This document shows, one piece after another, positions 54,472 to 63,924 of a stretch of 64,000 bases of DNA. Positions within the stretch are counted from its first letter, which is position 1, and each line of letters starts with the position of its first letter. The stretch lies in the NCBI RefSeq assembly GCF_000306945.1, contig NC_018518.1:3162001-3226000 (forward strand). Direction: 5' to 3'. Both the position numbers and the translations under genes were made by a program. The notes beneath the pieces are model-generated. The model saw only the letters and a list, made by a program, of their open reading frames with translations, ran no database searches and had not been told where the DNA came from. This DNA is from Bordetella pertussis 18323. GTDB lineage: Bacteria > Pseudomonadota > Gammaproteobacteria > Burkholderiales > Burkholderiaceae_B.

Positions 54472-54640
54472 GGGTGCTCCTTCCGGGTCGCGATATGCCT
54501 GTTGTAACGCAAGGCGCGGCGCCGGCGAAAGTGTCCGCCCGCCTTAACCCCGGTTGAACGATAGGTGCAGCGGGGCTGAAGGCCGCCGCGCCGCCCGCGG
54601 TTTATAGTCGGGCCTGCCCCCATTTTCTGGAAAGCCGTCC

Positions 54641-55036
54641 ATGCCTGCCTCGACCGCCCCTGCCCGCTATCTTGCGCCCGACACCCTGGCCCGGCCGGGC
54701 GGCCACTACAGCCATGCCTGCGTGGCCAACGGCATGGTGTACGTGTCCGGGCAGCTGCCGATCGGCCCCGACGGGACCAAGCTGGCCGACGCGCCCTTCG
54801 AGGCGCAGGCGCGCCAGGTGCTGGACAACGTGGCGGCCGCGCTGGCGGCGGCCGGCAGCGGCATCGACCGCCTGGTCCAGGTGCGCGTGTACGTGGACAG
54901 CGTGGAGAACTGGCCGGCCTTCGACGCCATTTACGCCGAATGGGCGGGCGCGGCGCGCCCGGCTCGCGCGGTGGTGCCCACCGGGCCGCTGCATTACGGC
55001 TTCAAGGTGGAAGTGGAAGCCGTGGCGCTGGCGTGA
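54641..55036 (+). CDS. RidA-family protein (YjgF/UK114)
   Basis: 131 residues (MPASTAPARYLAPDTLARPG). RidA-fold motifs GHYSHACVANGMVYVSGQLP, QARQVLDNVAAALAAAGSGI, LVQVRVYVDSVENWPAFDAI and RAVVPTGPLHYGFKVEVEAV. The catalytic Arg of RidA is present in ARPARAVVPTG. It hydrolyses reactive imine/enamine intermediates from PLP enzymes. The IS481 starts 12 bp after its stop; the gene itself is complete. Confidence 0.88.
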   Translation: MPASTAPARYLAPDTLARPGGHYSHACVANGMVYVSGQLPIGPDGTKLADAPFEAQARQVLDNVAAALAAAGSGIDRLVQVRVYVDSVENWPAFDAIYAEWAGAARPARAVVPTGPLHYGFKVEVEAVALA

Positions 55037-55048
55037 AGCGCGGCTAGG

Positions 55049-56091
55049 TGTGAAGATTCAATAGGTTGTATGCATGGTTCATCCGAACCGGATTTGAGAA
55101 ACTGGAAATCGCCGATCCCCCAGTTCACTCAAGGAGCCCGGCCGGATGAACACCCATAAGCATGCCCGATTGACCTTCCTACGTCGACTCGAAATGGTCC
55201 AGCAATTGATCGCCCATCAAGTTTGTGTGCCTGAAGCGGCCCGCGCCTATGGGGTCACCGCGCCGACTGTGCGCAAATGGCTGGGCCGCTTCCTGGCTCA
55301 GGGCCAGGCGGGCTTGGCCGATGCGTCCTCGCGCCCGACGGTCTCGCCCCGAGCGATTGCGCCGGCCAAGGCGCTGGCTATCGTGGAGCTGCGCCGCAAG
55401 CGGCTGACCCAAGCGCGCATCGCCCAGGCGCTGGGCGTGTCAGCCAGCACCGTCAGCCGCGTCCTGGCCCGCGCCGGTCTGTCGCACCTGGCCGACCTGG
55501 AGCCGGCCGAGCCGGTGGTGCGCTACGAGCATCAGGCCCCCGGCGATCTGCTGCACATCGACATCAAGAAGCTGGGACGTATCCAGCGCCCTGGCCACCG
55601 GGTCACGGGCAACCGACGCGATACCGTTGAGGGGGCCGGCTGGGACTTCGTCTTCGTGGCCATCGATGACCACGCCCGCGTGGCCTTCACCGACATCCAC
55701 CCCGACGAGCGCTTCCCCAGCGCCGTCCAGTTCCTCAAGGACGCAGTGGCCTACTACCAGCGCCTGGGCGTGACCATCCAGCGCTTGCTCACCGACAATG
55801 GCTCGGCCTTTCGCAGCCGCGCCTTCGCCGCGCTGTGCCATGAGCTGGGCATCAAGCACCGCTTTACCCGACCTTACCGCCCACAGACCAATGGCAAGGC
55901 CGAACGCTTCATCCAGTCGGCCTTGCGTGAGTGGGCTTACGCTCACACCTACCAGAACTCCCAACACCGAGCCGATGCCATGAAATCCTGGCTACACCAC
56001 TACAACTGGCATCGACCCCACCAAGGCATCGGGCGCGCTGTACCCATCTCCAGACTCAACCTGGACGAATACAACCTATTGACAGTTCACA
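55049..56091 (+). mobile_element. IS481: IS481 copy 3, joining ridA-like gene to invasin-like fragment
   Basis: 1,043-bp element. Left flank GCTAGG (55043-55048) and right flank GCTAGT (56092-56097): CTAG matches but the outer base differs. The right flank is the interior of an invasin-like gene while the left flank is the spacer after ridA, and the rest of the invasin gene is missing on the left, so recombination between IS copies is likely. Near its left end the sequence reads GCCGATCCCCCAG, differing slightly from copies 1 and 2. Confidence 0.96.
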
Positions 56092-56096
56092 GCTAG
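55146..56096 (+). CDS. IS481 transposase (copy 3)
   Basis: 316 residues, identical in sequence to copy 2 (ends LLTVHS), intact DDE core. Stop TAG again supplied by the flanking CTAG (56094-56096). Confidence 0.97.
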   Translation: MNTHKHARLTFLRRLEMVQQLIAHQVCVPEAARAYGVTAPTVRKWLGRFLAQGQAGLADASSRPTVSPRAIAPAKALAIVELRRKRLTQARIAQALGVSASTVSRVLARAGLSHLADLEPAEPVVRYEHQAPGDLLHIDIKKLGRIQRPGHRVTGNRRDTVEGAGWDFVFVAIDDHARVAFTDIHPDERFPSAVQFLKDAVAYYQRLGVTIQRLLTDNGSAFRSRAFAALCHELGIKHRFTRPYRPQTNGKAERFIQSALREWAYAHTYQNSQHRADAMKSWLHHYNWHRPHQGIGRAVPISRLNLDEYNLLTVHS

Positions 56097-57065
56097 TCTG
56101 TCGTTCGCCCGATTGCAGGCGCGCCTGCTCGACACCTACACCGATCAAGGGCACCGGCCGATACTCGATGCCGTACTTGAAGCCGCTGGGATTGCGGCGA
56201 TAGCGGCCGTCGTCGAAGTAATCCACCTGCGCTCCCCGCCAGCGGAAATACTGGGCGTTGAGAGCCAACCCCTGCACCGCTTCGGGACGCGCCGTAAAGC
56301 CGACATCCCAGCCCGCCGCGCGGGACGTTCCTCGCGCCGTTCGGCGCGCTTGGCGGCCTTCCAGCCAGACAGCGGCGCATAGACGTTGCCATAAAGGGTG
56401 AACTGCGGCGCGACGGCTTCGGCGCCCAGCGAGCCGCGCAGATGCCGCTTGCCCACTTCGTAATCGAGAAAGGCGTTGCCGCCGAGGATCAACGACGCCC
56501 CAGCGGCGCTGCGCGCGACCACGCCCGCGTTGATGGTTGGACGATGATTCTGGTTATGCCCTCCCAGTTGCAGCAGCAGCGCGCGGTCCTGGTCGAGATG
56601 CAAGGCATCGATGGTGCGCACGTCCACGGCGACATCGCGCCCAGAAAAATCGTAGTTTACGTTGCCCTCCAAGCGCCGCAGCCATGGCAATCCGGTTTCA
56701 TTGGCCCACTGCACCCCTTGCTGGACCAGCACATTGGCCTGCGCCTGGCTGCGCAGGAACTGGCCGTCCAGGCTTGCGCGCCCATCCCTGGCGCGCCCCC
56801 GGCCTCGCGCGCTTGCGCCACGAATCGTCTGGGCCACCCGCGTTTCGACCGCCCCGGGCTGCGCAACAGCGTTGGAAGCCGCGTCGGCGACCTGGGTGGC
56901 GGAGAACGTCGGCGCGCCTTGTCCATATGCCACCGGTGCGGCCGCCTGCATTGCCAGCACGGCGCTCATGCCCGCCGCTCCGGCGCGATGGCGCCTGTAC
57001 CAGTGGCGGCGCCCCCTTGCCGGAAGATGCGCCCGCGTCAGTTTTGGGATCAAGTTCATGTCCAT
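56097..57065 (-). pseudogene. Intimin/invasin-like inverse autotransporter, frameshifted and truncated by IS481
   Basis: Starts MDMNLIPKLTRAHLPARGRR with a long signal region (MSAVLAMQAAAPVAYGQGAP). The inverse-autotransporter barrel follows: GQFLRSQAQANVLVQQGVQW, GNVNYDFSGRDVAVDVRTI, INAGVVARSAAGASLILGGN and SLGAEAVAPQFTLYGNVY. At about 56300-56345 the frame changes: the family continuation (WDVGFTARPEAVQGLALNAQ, RNPSGFKYGIEYRPVPLIGV) is in another frame, up to the IS. The repeat/passenger region is absent. In Bordetella this family includes BipA and BcfA; which one this is cannot be decided here. Confidence 0.82.
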
Positions 57066-57409
57066 ACGCCGTTCTCGCGTCGAGGCATGCCAAGCGCAGG
57101 CGCAAAACGTCCCTGCCGGTGCGCAAGCGCTACCGGGTGCGTGGCAATATCAGAAGGAATTCAACGGTCGGGGGCTGCACGCTGATCGGCGTGCTTGCGG
57201 CGTGCGAAAAACGGTACCGCGCCTAACCGAACCGAATCTCGGCGCAAGAATCTTCCTGCGTGCGGCCAAACGTAAGCAGCCGGCGCGTATTGTCGTGTAG
57301 GAAATTTCCTTTTCGCGCGACCTGTCCCACACGGGTGCGGTGCGATGGGGTACGAAACCCCTGCGACGGCGGCCATGCGGCCGCCGCCTTCAAGCGAGGT
57401 ATGCGCCCG
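57066..57409. other. 344-bp spacer before the DapA-family gene
   Basis: No convincing gene. It should hold the promoter of the broken invasin-like gene (minus strand, start 57065) and the 3' region of the DapA-family gene. A GGCGGCC-ATGC-GGCCGCC hairpin at 57368-57385 could stop transcription of the latter but lacks a T tract. Confidence 0.5.
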
Positions 57410-58237
57410 CTACGCGCCAGGCGCGAAGGCCCGGTCGAGCACGTCGAGTTCGGCCTGCAGCCGCCTGGTCAAGGCCTCTGCGGCCGGTAGCATCGGCGCG
57501 CGCATCTCGTTGCGCAAGCGCCCCTGGCTGGCCAGCAGCGCCTTCAGCGGCGCCGGATTGGGTTCGGCGAACAACAGCCGGATCACGGGCGCCAGCGCCA
57601 GGAACAGGCGCTGCGCCTGGCCCAGTTGCTGCGCGCGCACCGCGCGGTGCATCGCCACGAACAGGTCCGGCCGTACATGGGCGGCGGCAGCGATCATGCC
57701 GGTGCCGCCCAGGCACAGCGTGCCCAGCCCCTGCAGGTCTTCGCCCGCCAGGACCGCCATGCCGCCGTGGGCGATCAAGGCCAGCGTCTTGTCCACCGAG
57801 CCGCCGCAATCCTTGACGGCGGCGATGTTCGGATGCTCGGCCAGCGCCAGCAAGGTGGCGGTGTCCAGCTGTGCGCCGGTGCGATACGGAATGTCGTACA
57901 GGATGAGCGGCGCGGGCGCCAGTACGCCGGCCAGCGGCCGCTCGCCCAGCCGCGCCAGGCGCCGCAGGACATGGTCCTGGTGATTGCCGGCCAGACCCAT
58001 GGCCACGGGCAGCGCGCCAGCCTCCTCCAGCACGGCGTCGAGCACCGCGAGCTGTTCGGCCTCGTCCAGCGCGGCTGCCTCCCCGGTGCTGCCACAGGCA
58101 ACCAGGCCATCGACGCCGGCGGCCTTGTAGTCGCGCACCAGCCTGCGCAAGGCAGGCAGGTCGACGGCGCCGTCGGCGAACGGCGTCACGAGCGGAATCC
58201 AGATACCCTGGAACGGAGATTGAGCGGGATATTGCAT
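57410..58237 (-). CDS. Dihydrodipicolinate synthase/N-acetylneuraminate lyase family (DapA-like)
   Basis: 275 residues from the ATG at 58237 (MQYPAQSPFQGIWIPLVTPF), after AGGAGTGCCC. Class I aldolase motifs: VDGLVACGSTGEAAALDEAE (GxxGE, substrate carboxylate binding), PLILYDIPYRTGAQLDT (catalytic Tyr) and NIAAVKDCGGSVDKTLAL (Schiff-base Lys). Full length for DapA (about 290), but the family also covers other pyruvate aldolases and dehydratases. No lysine-pathway neighbours, so the DHDPS role is uncertain. Confidence 0.9.
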   Translation of the reverse strand: MQYPAQSPFQGIWIPLVTPFADGAVDLPALRRLVRDYKAAGVDGLVACGSTGEAAALDEAEQLAVLDAVLEEAGALPVAMGLAGNHQDHVLRRLARLGERPLAGVLAPAPLILYDIPYRTGAQLDTATLLALAEHPNIAAVKDCGGSVDKTLALIAHGGMAVLAGEDLQGLGTLCLGGTGMIAAAAHVRPDLFVAMHRAVRAQQLGQAQRLFLALAPVIRLLFAEPNPAPLKALLASQGRLRNEMRAPMLPAAEALTRRLQAELDVLDRAFAPGA

Positions 58238-58524
58238 GGGCACTCCTGAGGTGCAAGGTTGACCGTTGTCGACCGTTCAGGTGTGCGTGGATCAGGGAGG
58301 GGATGCGCGCATGGCCGCGCGCCGCCGGGCTTGCCGCTGTTCCGTCGCCCATCTGACGGAACAGCAAGCTCCGGTCAGATGAGCGGCTGTTTTTTGGCTT
58401 TCAGCACCACGCACGCCGATGCCGCACCGAAGGTACAGGCAATGGCAACGCGGACGCGGGGCTGGAACATGGGCAATATGTGAATCAACAGTAGGCGCAA
58501 TCTACCCAGCGCCGGCCAGGCTTG

Positions 58525-59019
58525 TCAATCGGCGGACCCCAGGCTGTGCAGGAAAACCTCGCACAAGGCTTCCATGCCGGCGCGGTCCTCGTCGTCGAAA
58601 CGGCCGGGCAGCGGACTGTCGACGTCCCAGACGCCCAGCAGGCTCCCCTTGTGCACCAGCGGCACCACGATCTCCGCGCGCGATGCGGCATCGCAGGCGA
58701 TGTGGCCGGGGAAAGCATGGACGTCCGGCACGACCTGGGTGCGCCGCTGGCTGGCGGCAGCGCCGCACACGCCGCGCGACAGGGCGATGCGCACGCAGGC
58801 CGGCTTGCCCTGGAACGGTCCCAGCACCAGCTCCTGGCCATCATGGAAATAAAAGCCCGCCCAATTGATGTCCGGCAGCGCCTGGTACACCAGGGCGCTG
58901 AAGTTGGCGGCGTTGGCGATGCGGTCGTGCTCGCCGGCCAGCAAGGCACGCGCCTGCGCGGCCAGTTCGGCATAGAAGACGGGCTTGGATACGGTGGAGA
59001 TAGGGGTGGCGTCAAACAT
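58525..59019 (-). CDS. Free methionine-(R)-sulfoxide reductase (fRMsr), GAF domain
   Basis: 164 residues (MFDATPISTVSKPVFYAELA). A stand-alone GAF domain with the catalytic cysteines of the fRMsr family in GKPACVRIALSRGVCGAAAS and HIACDAASRAEIVVP (about residues 84, 94 and 118). These enzymes reduce free methionine-R-sulfoxide with thioredoxin. Length and cysteine spacing fit E. coli MsrC/YebR. Divergent from the aminotransferase gene. Confidence 0.88.
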   Translation of the reverse strand: MFDATPISTVSKPVFYAELAAQARALLAGEHDRIANAANFSALVYQALPDINWAGFYFHDGQELVLGPFQGKPACVRIALSRGVCGAAASQRRTQVVPDVHAFPGHIACDAASRAEIVVPLVHKGSLLGVWDVDSPLPGRFDDEDRAGMEALCEVFLHSLGSAD

Positions 59020-59157
59020 GTGTGCATTTGTAACTGTACTGGCGGGAATCGAACCAACTGATTTTAGAAGGCCGCAATAGGGGCCGGGGCGACAGCGCGG
59101 CGTTGTGGGACAATCAGCTTTTGCAGCATGTTTCTTACCCTATTTCAAGACCATTCC

Positions 59158-60357
59158 ATGGACAAGCCTTTCGAACCCGAGTGTTCCTTTTCGGAACGCG
59201 CCAAGCAGCTCACCAGCTCCGCTATCCGTGAAATCCTCAAGGTCACGGAACGACCCGAAGTCATTTCGTTCGCCGGCGGCCTGCCGGCGCCCGGCGGCTT
59301 TCCGGTAGAAGTGGTACAGGCTGCATTCGACAAGGTCTTGGTCACCAATGACCGCGCCGCCCTGCAATACGGCCCCACCGAAGGTTATGCGCCCCTGCGT
59401 CAATGGGTGGCCGACGACCTGAATGCCGCGGGCGCCAACGTCACGGCCGACCAGATCCTCATCGTGTCGGGCTCGCAGCAGGCGCTCGACCTGCTGGGCA
59501 AGGTGCTGATCGACAAGGACAGCCCCATCCTGGTCGAGGATCCCAGCTACCTGGGCGCGCTGCAGTCGTTCAGCCTGTACCAGCCGAAGTACGTGCCGAT
59601 CCCCACCGACGACGGCGGCCTGGTCCCCGAGGCGATCACGGCCGAACTGGCCGAGGGCGCGCGCTTCCTGTACGCGCTGCCGAACTTCCAGAATCCCACC
59701 GGCCGCACGCTCAACCTGGAGCGCCGCAAGGCCCTGGTGCGACAGGCCGCACAGTTCGGCGTACCCATCATCGAGGACGATCCCTACGGCGAGCTACGCT
59801 ACGCCGGGGAACCGCAACCCGGCCTGCTGGCCCTGGCCGGCGAATGCGGCGCCACCGTCATCCGGCTGGGCACGTTCTCCAAGGTGCTGGCGCCCGGCCT
59901 GCGCCTGGGCTACATCGCCGCGCCGCGCAACATCATCAACAAGCTGGTGCAGGCCAAGCAGGCCACCGACCTGCACACGCCCACGCTCACGCAGATGGCG
60001 GTCTACGAAGTCGTCAAGACCGGCTTCCTGGCCGAGCACCTGCCGCGCGTGCGCGAGATCTACCGCGTGCAGGGCCGCTGCATGCTCGAAGCCATCGAGC
60101 GCGAATTCCCTGCATCGGTCAGCTGGACCAAGCCCGAGGGCGGCATGTTCATCTGGGTCACGCTGCCCGAGCACATCGACAGCACCAAGCTGCTGGCGCA
60201 GGCGGTCGAGCAGAACGTGGCCTTCGTGCCGGGCGGCCCCTTCTACGCAGGCACGCCGCGGCAGAATACGCTGCGCCTGAGCTTCGCCACGGTGCCGGAA
60301 GCCAAGATCCGCGAAGGCATCGCCATCCTGGGCAAACTGCTCAAGGCAGCGATCTGA
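59158..60357 (+). CDS. PLP-dependent aminotransferase, class I/II (LysN/2-aminoadipate type)
   Basis: 399 residues from the ATG at 59158 (MDKPFEPECSFSERAKQLTS); a start ten codons earlier is less likely. Motifs: VISFAGGLPAPGGFPVEVVQ, LQYGPTEGYAPLRQWVADDL, VEDPSYLGALQSF, LPNFQNPTGRTLNLERRKAL, EDDPYGELRYAGEPQP and the PLP lysine in RLGTFSKVLAPGLRLGYIAA. Typical of the 2-aminoadipate / aromatic / branched-chain aminotransferases related to MocR domains but without the GntR part. Upstream ATG in a promoter-like region. Downstream terminator separates it from ubiA. Confidence 0.9.
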   Translation: MDKPFEPECSFSERAKQLTSSAIREILKVTERPEVISFAGGLPAPGGFPVEVVQAAFDKVLVTNDRAALQYGPTEGYAPLRQWVADDLNAAGANVTADQILIVSGSQQALDLLGKVLIDKDSPILVEDPSYLGALQSFSLYQPKYVPIPTDDGGLVPEAITAELAEGARFLYALPNFQNPTGRTLNLERRKALVRQAAQFGVPIIEDDPYGELRYAGEPQPGLLALAGECGATVIRLGTFSKVLAPGLRLGYIAAPRNIINKLVQAKQATDLHTPTLTQMAVYEVVKTGFLAEHLPRVREIYRVQGRCMLEAIEREFPASVSWTKPEGGMFIWVTLPEHIDSTKLLAQAVEQNVAFVPGGPFYAGTPRQNTLRLSFATVPEAKIREGIAILGKLLKAAI

Positions 60358-60376
60358 CCTGAGTCACCGTCCCGGG

Positions 60377-60403
60377 ACGGCCGGCGCAAGCCGGCCGTTT
60401 TGT
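60377..60403 (+). terminator. Rho-independent terminator of the aminotransferase gene
   Basis: ACGGCCGGC - GCAA - GCCGGCCGT, a 9-bp stem, followed by TTTGTTT. Confidence 0.85.
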
Positions 60404-60443
60404 TTATGCTTGCAGTTTCACCATCCGTCCATTTCGTCAGCCC

Positions 60444-61370
60444 GTGAGCGCATCGCAGCAACAATCCGTCGACCTCAACGACATCGTGTTTACCGATTGG
60501 GTGGAGCGCTGGCTGCCCAGGCCATGGCGCCCCTATGCGCGCCTGTGCCGGCTGGACCGCCCCATCGGCACGTGGCTGACGCTGCTGCCGTGCATCGCCG
60601 CGCTGGTGCAGGCCGCCGGCGGCCTGCCCGACCTGCGCCGGCTCCTGATCTTCTCGCTGGGCGCCCTGCTCATGCGCGGCATCGGCTGCACCGTCAACGA
60701 CATGTGGGACCGCGACATCGACAAGCACGTCGAGCGCACGCGCTTCCGGCCGCTGACCAGCGGCCAGCTCAGCATGCGCCAGGCGGTGGCGTTCCTGATC
60801 GGCCAGTTGCTGGTCTGCGCCTCGCTGCTGTTCTTCATCAACGACATGAGCCGCTGGCTGGCCGTGGCCGTGCTGCCCTTCGTGTTCATCTATCCGTTCT
60901 GCAAGCGAGTCACCTACTGGCCGCAGGTCGTGCTGGGCATCTGCTTCAACTGGGGCATGCTGATGGCCTGGTCCGACACGCAGGACCACCTGCCGCTGGC
61001 GGCCATCGCCATGTGGCTGGGGGCCGTGCTGTGGCAGGTCGGCTACGACAGCATCTACGCCTATGTGGACGTGCGCGATGACCGCAGCCTAGGCCTGCAC
61101 TCCACCGCCATGCGCTTCGGCGAGCAGGGCATGCTGTGGATCGGCGGCTTCTACGCCGCCACGCTGGCGCTATGGACCTGGGGCGGCTACGCCATGGGCC
61201 TGGGCTGGGGTTATTTCGCCGGTATCGGCGCCGTGGCCATTCACCTGGCCTGGCAGCTGCGCGAGTTCGACCTGCAGCGTCCCGAGCGCAACTTCAAGCT
61301 GTTCCGCGCCAACCTCTGGACCGGCGTGCTGCTGATCGCGGCGGCGCTGGCCGGCACCCTGCCGTACTGA
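60444..61370 (+). CDS. ubiA: 4-hydroxybenzoate octaprenyltransferase
   Basis: 308 residues, GTG start at 60444 (MSASQQQSVDLNDIVFTDWV). Integral membrane prenyltransferase with the Mg-binding NDMWDRDIDKHVERTRFRPL motif (NDxxDxxxD) near residue 90 and the second YVDVRDDRSLGLHSTAMRFG motif near 215. Transfers the octaprenyl chain to 4-hydroxybenzoate, the first membrane step in ubiquinone synthesis. A weak or absent ribosome site before the GTG; the start follows the family's usual N-terminus (RLDRPIGTWLTLLPCIAALV). Confidence 0.92.
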   Translation: MSASQQQSVDLNDIVFTDWVERWLPRPWRPYARLCRLDRPIGTWLTLLPCIAALVQAAGGLPDLRRLLIFSLGALLMRGIGCTVNDMWDRDIDKHVERTRFRPLTSGQLSMRQAVAFLIGQLLVCASLLFFINDMSRWLAVAVLPFVFIYPFCKRVTYWPQVVLGICFNWGMLMAWSDTQDHLPLAAIAMWLGAVLWQVGYDSIYAYVDVRDDRSLGLHSTAMRFGEQGMLWIGGFYAATLALWTWGGYAMGLGWGYFAGIGAVAIHLAWQLREFDLQRPERNFKLFRANLWTGVLLIAAALAGTLPY

Positions 61371-61635
61371 CCCTTCCCTCGCGGTACCTGGCCCGCCCGG
61401 CCCTGCCCGGGCGGCGCGCTCGCGCCCGCAAGACGCGTTCCCAACTCCCCATTGGTGGGATCTTGCGGGCGAATCCGGAGAATTAGCGTCTCCAGTGGAA
61501 TAATGTTTTCCAGGAATCAGGGTTTATCCGGAGTGTCCTGAAGCGCAGAATGCAGTCATCGGGATGCAACAAACGACTGACGACGGATAGGCCGCCTCAG
61601 GTCACTCCCGCAGATCAGACGGATGGAGGAATACC

Positions 61636-61809
61636 ATGAAGACCCTTGCTACCGCAGTAATTCTTTCGATGACCATGGCCGCCGGCGCGCAGGCCGCCGA
61701 CCTCGGCGCCGAACCCACCCGCGCCCAGGTGCAGGCCGACCTGGCCCAGGCCAAGAACGATGGCGTGGTGACCTTCGGCAACCTGGACTACCCGCCGCAA
61801 CACGGCTGA
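61636..61809 (+). CDS. Small secreted DUF4148-like protein
   Basis: 57 residues: signal peptide MKTLATAVILSMTMAAGAQA, then RAQVQADLAQAKNDGVVTFG and the ending NLDYPPQHG. This matches the DUF4148 pattern (RxQVxxELxxAxxxG...) of short exported betaproteobacterial proteins. A GGATGGAGG site lies 9 bp before the ATG. Function unknown. Monocistronic, with terminator. Confidence 0.85.
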   Translation: MKTLATAVILSMTMAAGAQAADLGAEPTRAQVQADLAQAKNDGVVTFGNLDYPPQHG

Positions 61810-61844
61810 TCCCCCCGGCGCCCCCCCTCGCCGCAGCCGTAAGT

Positions 61845-61888
61845 GCCGGCGCCCGCCCTGTACAGAGGGACGGGCGCCGTTTTTTTTG
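61845..61888 (+). terminator. Rho-independent terminator
   Basis: CGGCGCCCG (61847-61855) pairs with CGGGCGCCG (61871-61879) and is followed by eight T residues. Confidence 0.85.
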
Positions 61889-61931
61889 CCTCCGCCGTGC
61901 AGACGTCGAAACGGTGGAAAATTTCGACGAT

Positions 61932-61952
61932 TTGATTGATTATTTCAATCAA
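61932..61952. promoter_or_regulatory. Candidate GntR operator
   Basis: Perfect inverted repeat TTGATTG - N7 - CAATCAA, about 80 bases before the saccharopine-dehydrogenase-like start. The half-site TGATTGAAA recurs at the very end of the window (63991-64000) in front of the convergent GntR gene, so it may be that regulator's binding site. Confidence 0.5.
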
Positions 61953-62034
61953 AACGACGTTTTCACCGCTACATATCGACAGCAGCGCTCGTTAGCATGG
62001 TTGCATGCCCGCAACCCTCGCCCGGGAGCCTGCC

Positions 62035-63162
62035 ATGGTACGACCGCCCTACCCCATCGCCATCCTCGGCGCCGGCAAGATCGGCGCCGCCATCGCCTTG
62101 CTGCTGCAACGCGGCGGCGACTACGACATCCTGGTTGCGGACCAGGACCCGGCGCGCCTGCAGGCGGTCGCCAGGCTGGGGTGCCGGACGGCGCAGGTGC
62201 GCGATGACGATGCGCTGCAACAGGCCGTCTCGGGCCGCTACGCGGTGCTCAACGCCTTGCCGTTTCATCGCGCGCGCGCCGCCGCGGCCGCATGCGTACG
62301 CGCCGGGGCGCATTATTTCGACCTGACCGAAGACGTCGCCAGCACCCACGCGATCCGCGAACTGGCTGCCTCGGCCGGCACGGTGCTGATGCCGCAATGC
62401 GGGCTGGCGCCGGGCTTCATCGGCGTGGTGGGCAGCGACCTGTCGCGGCGCTTCGACCGGCTGCTCGACCTGCGCATGCGCGTGGGCGCGCTGCCGCGCT
62501 TTCCTTCCAATGCGCTGCGCTACAACCTGACCTGGAGCACCGAGGGCCTGATCAACGAATACTGCAATGCCTGCGAGGCGATCGTCGATGGCGCGCTGGT
62601 TGCCGTGCCGCCCATGGAGGGCTACGAAACCTTCACGCTCGACGGCATCGAGTACGAGGCGTTCAACACCTCCGGCGGGCTGGGCACGTTGCCGCAGACG
62701 CTGCTGGGCAAGGCGCGCAACGTCGACTACAAGTCGATCCGCTATCCCGGACACTGCGCCATCATGAAGCTGCTGCTCAATGACCTGCGGCTGCGCGAAC
62801 GGCGCGACCTGCTGCAGGAAATCCTGGAAAGCGCCATCCCCTCGACCGACCAGGACGTGATCGTGATCCTGGCCTCGGCCAGCGGCTATCGCCAGCAACG
62901 GCTGGTGCAGGAATCGTTCTCGGCGCGTATCTACGGCGCCACGGTGGACGGCCAGACGCTCAGCGCCATCCAGCTCTCCACCGCCGCCGGCATCTGCACC
63001 ATGCTTGACCTGGCGGTCCACGGCCACTTGCCGCAACGTGGCTTCATCGGCCAGGAACAAGTACCCCTGGCAGCCCTGCTGGACAACCGTTACGGCCGCA
63101 TCTACGCCGGCCAGCCGCTGCCGGCGCGGGAGGCGCCGCAGGCGTTGTTGCCCGGGTCCTAG
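62035..63162 (+). CDS. Saccharopine dehydrogenase-family oxidoreductase
   Basis: 375 residues from the ATG at 62035 (MVRPPYPIAILGAGKIGAAI), preceded by GGGAG; the ATG at 62005 lacks a ribosome site. N-terminal Rossmann motif IAILGAGKIGAAIALLL, then AVLNALPFHRARAAAAACVR and CVRAGAHYFDLTEDVASTHA. The middle has MPQCGLAPGFIGVVGSDLSR, typical of Lys9/saccharopine reductase-like proteins. The product likely reduces an imine or ketone with NAD(P)H; substrate unknown. It ends overlapping the convergent GntR pseudogene. Confidence 0.85.
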   Translation: MVRPPYPIAILGAGKIGAAIALLLQRGGDYDILVADQDPARLQAVARLGCRTAQVRDDDALQQAVSGRYAVLNALPFHRARAAAAACVRAGAHYFDLTEDVASTHAIRELAASAGTVLMPQCGLAPGFIGVVGSDLSRRFDRLLDLRMRVGALPRFPSNALRYNLTWSTEGLINEYCNACEAIVDGALVAVPPMEGYETFTLDGIEYEAFNTSGGLGTLPQTLLGKARNVDYKSIRYPGHCAIMKLLLNDLRLRERRDLLQEILESAIPSTDQDVIVILASASGYRQQRLVQESFSARIYGATVDGQTLSAIQLSTAAGICTMLDLAVHGHLPQRGFIGQEQVPLAALLDNRYGRIYAGQPLPAREAPQALLPGS

Positions 63163-63924
63163 ACCCAACCCTCCAGGCGCAACGTCGCGCGCACCAGGCG
63201 CTGCTCTTCCTGTTCGATCTCGGCCAGGCTCTGGCGCACGCTGTCCACATGGGCGCGGGCGGCCTGGTGAGCCTGCTCGGGCTCGCGCGCCAGCACGGCA
63301 AGGAACAGGCGCTCGTGCTTGCTGGTCGATGTGGCGCTTGTGCGGCTCGCGGTGGTAGAGATTGTTGACGCAGGCGAATACCGAACCCAGCAGCAGATCC
63401 GTCAGGGATTGCAGCGTATGCACCAGCACCGCATTGTGCGAGGCCTGGCAGATGGCCAGGTGGAAAGCGTGGTCCAGGTGCGCATGGGTGGCGCTGTCGG
63501 TCTCGCGGCCGTGCGCGGCAAGCATTTCGTCATAGCGGCGGCGGATCATGATGAAGTCGGCGTCCGTGCCGCGGATCGCCGCCAGCCGGGCCGATTCGCT
63601 TTCGAGCAGCGCGCGCACCTCCAGCAGGTCGTACAACGTGCGCGGCTGCGAATTGAACAGGTGCACCAGCGGGCCCGCATCCACCTGCGAGATCTGCGCC
63701 ACGTACGAACCCTTGCCCTGGGCGGTATGGATGATCTGGCGCGCCCGCAGCACCCTGAGCCCTTCGCGCAGCGCCGTGCGCGATACACCCAGCTTTTCGG
63801 TCAGCCGGCGCTCGGACGGCAGGGCCTGCCCGGCTTTGAGCACGCCATCGAGGATCAGCCGCTCGATACGCTCGGCCACCACTTCGGCGATCTGTTTGCG
63901 CGCCCCGTCGACGCCTGGTTCCAT
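63159..63924 (-). pseudogene. GntR-family (FadR/FCD) transcriptional regulator, frameshifted
   Basis: From the ATG at 63924 (MEPGVDGARKQIAEVVAERI) with a GAGG site; an earlier ATG at 63984 is possible. The GntR winged helix (ERLILDGVLKAGQALPSERR, LTEKLGVSRTALREGLRVLR) is intact and the FCD domain starts normally (LYDLLEVRALLESESARLAA, HLDHAFHLAICQASHN). After EPHKRHIDQ (about 63318-63327) the frame shifts by one base. The proper C-terminus KHERLFLAVLAREPEQAHQA ... LRLEGWV is in another frame and ends at 63159. The regulator is presumably inactive unless the shift is a sequencing error. Confidence 0.8.
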
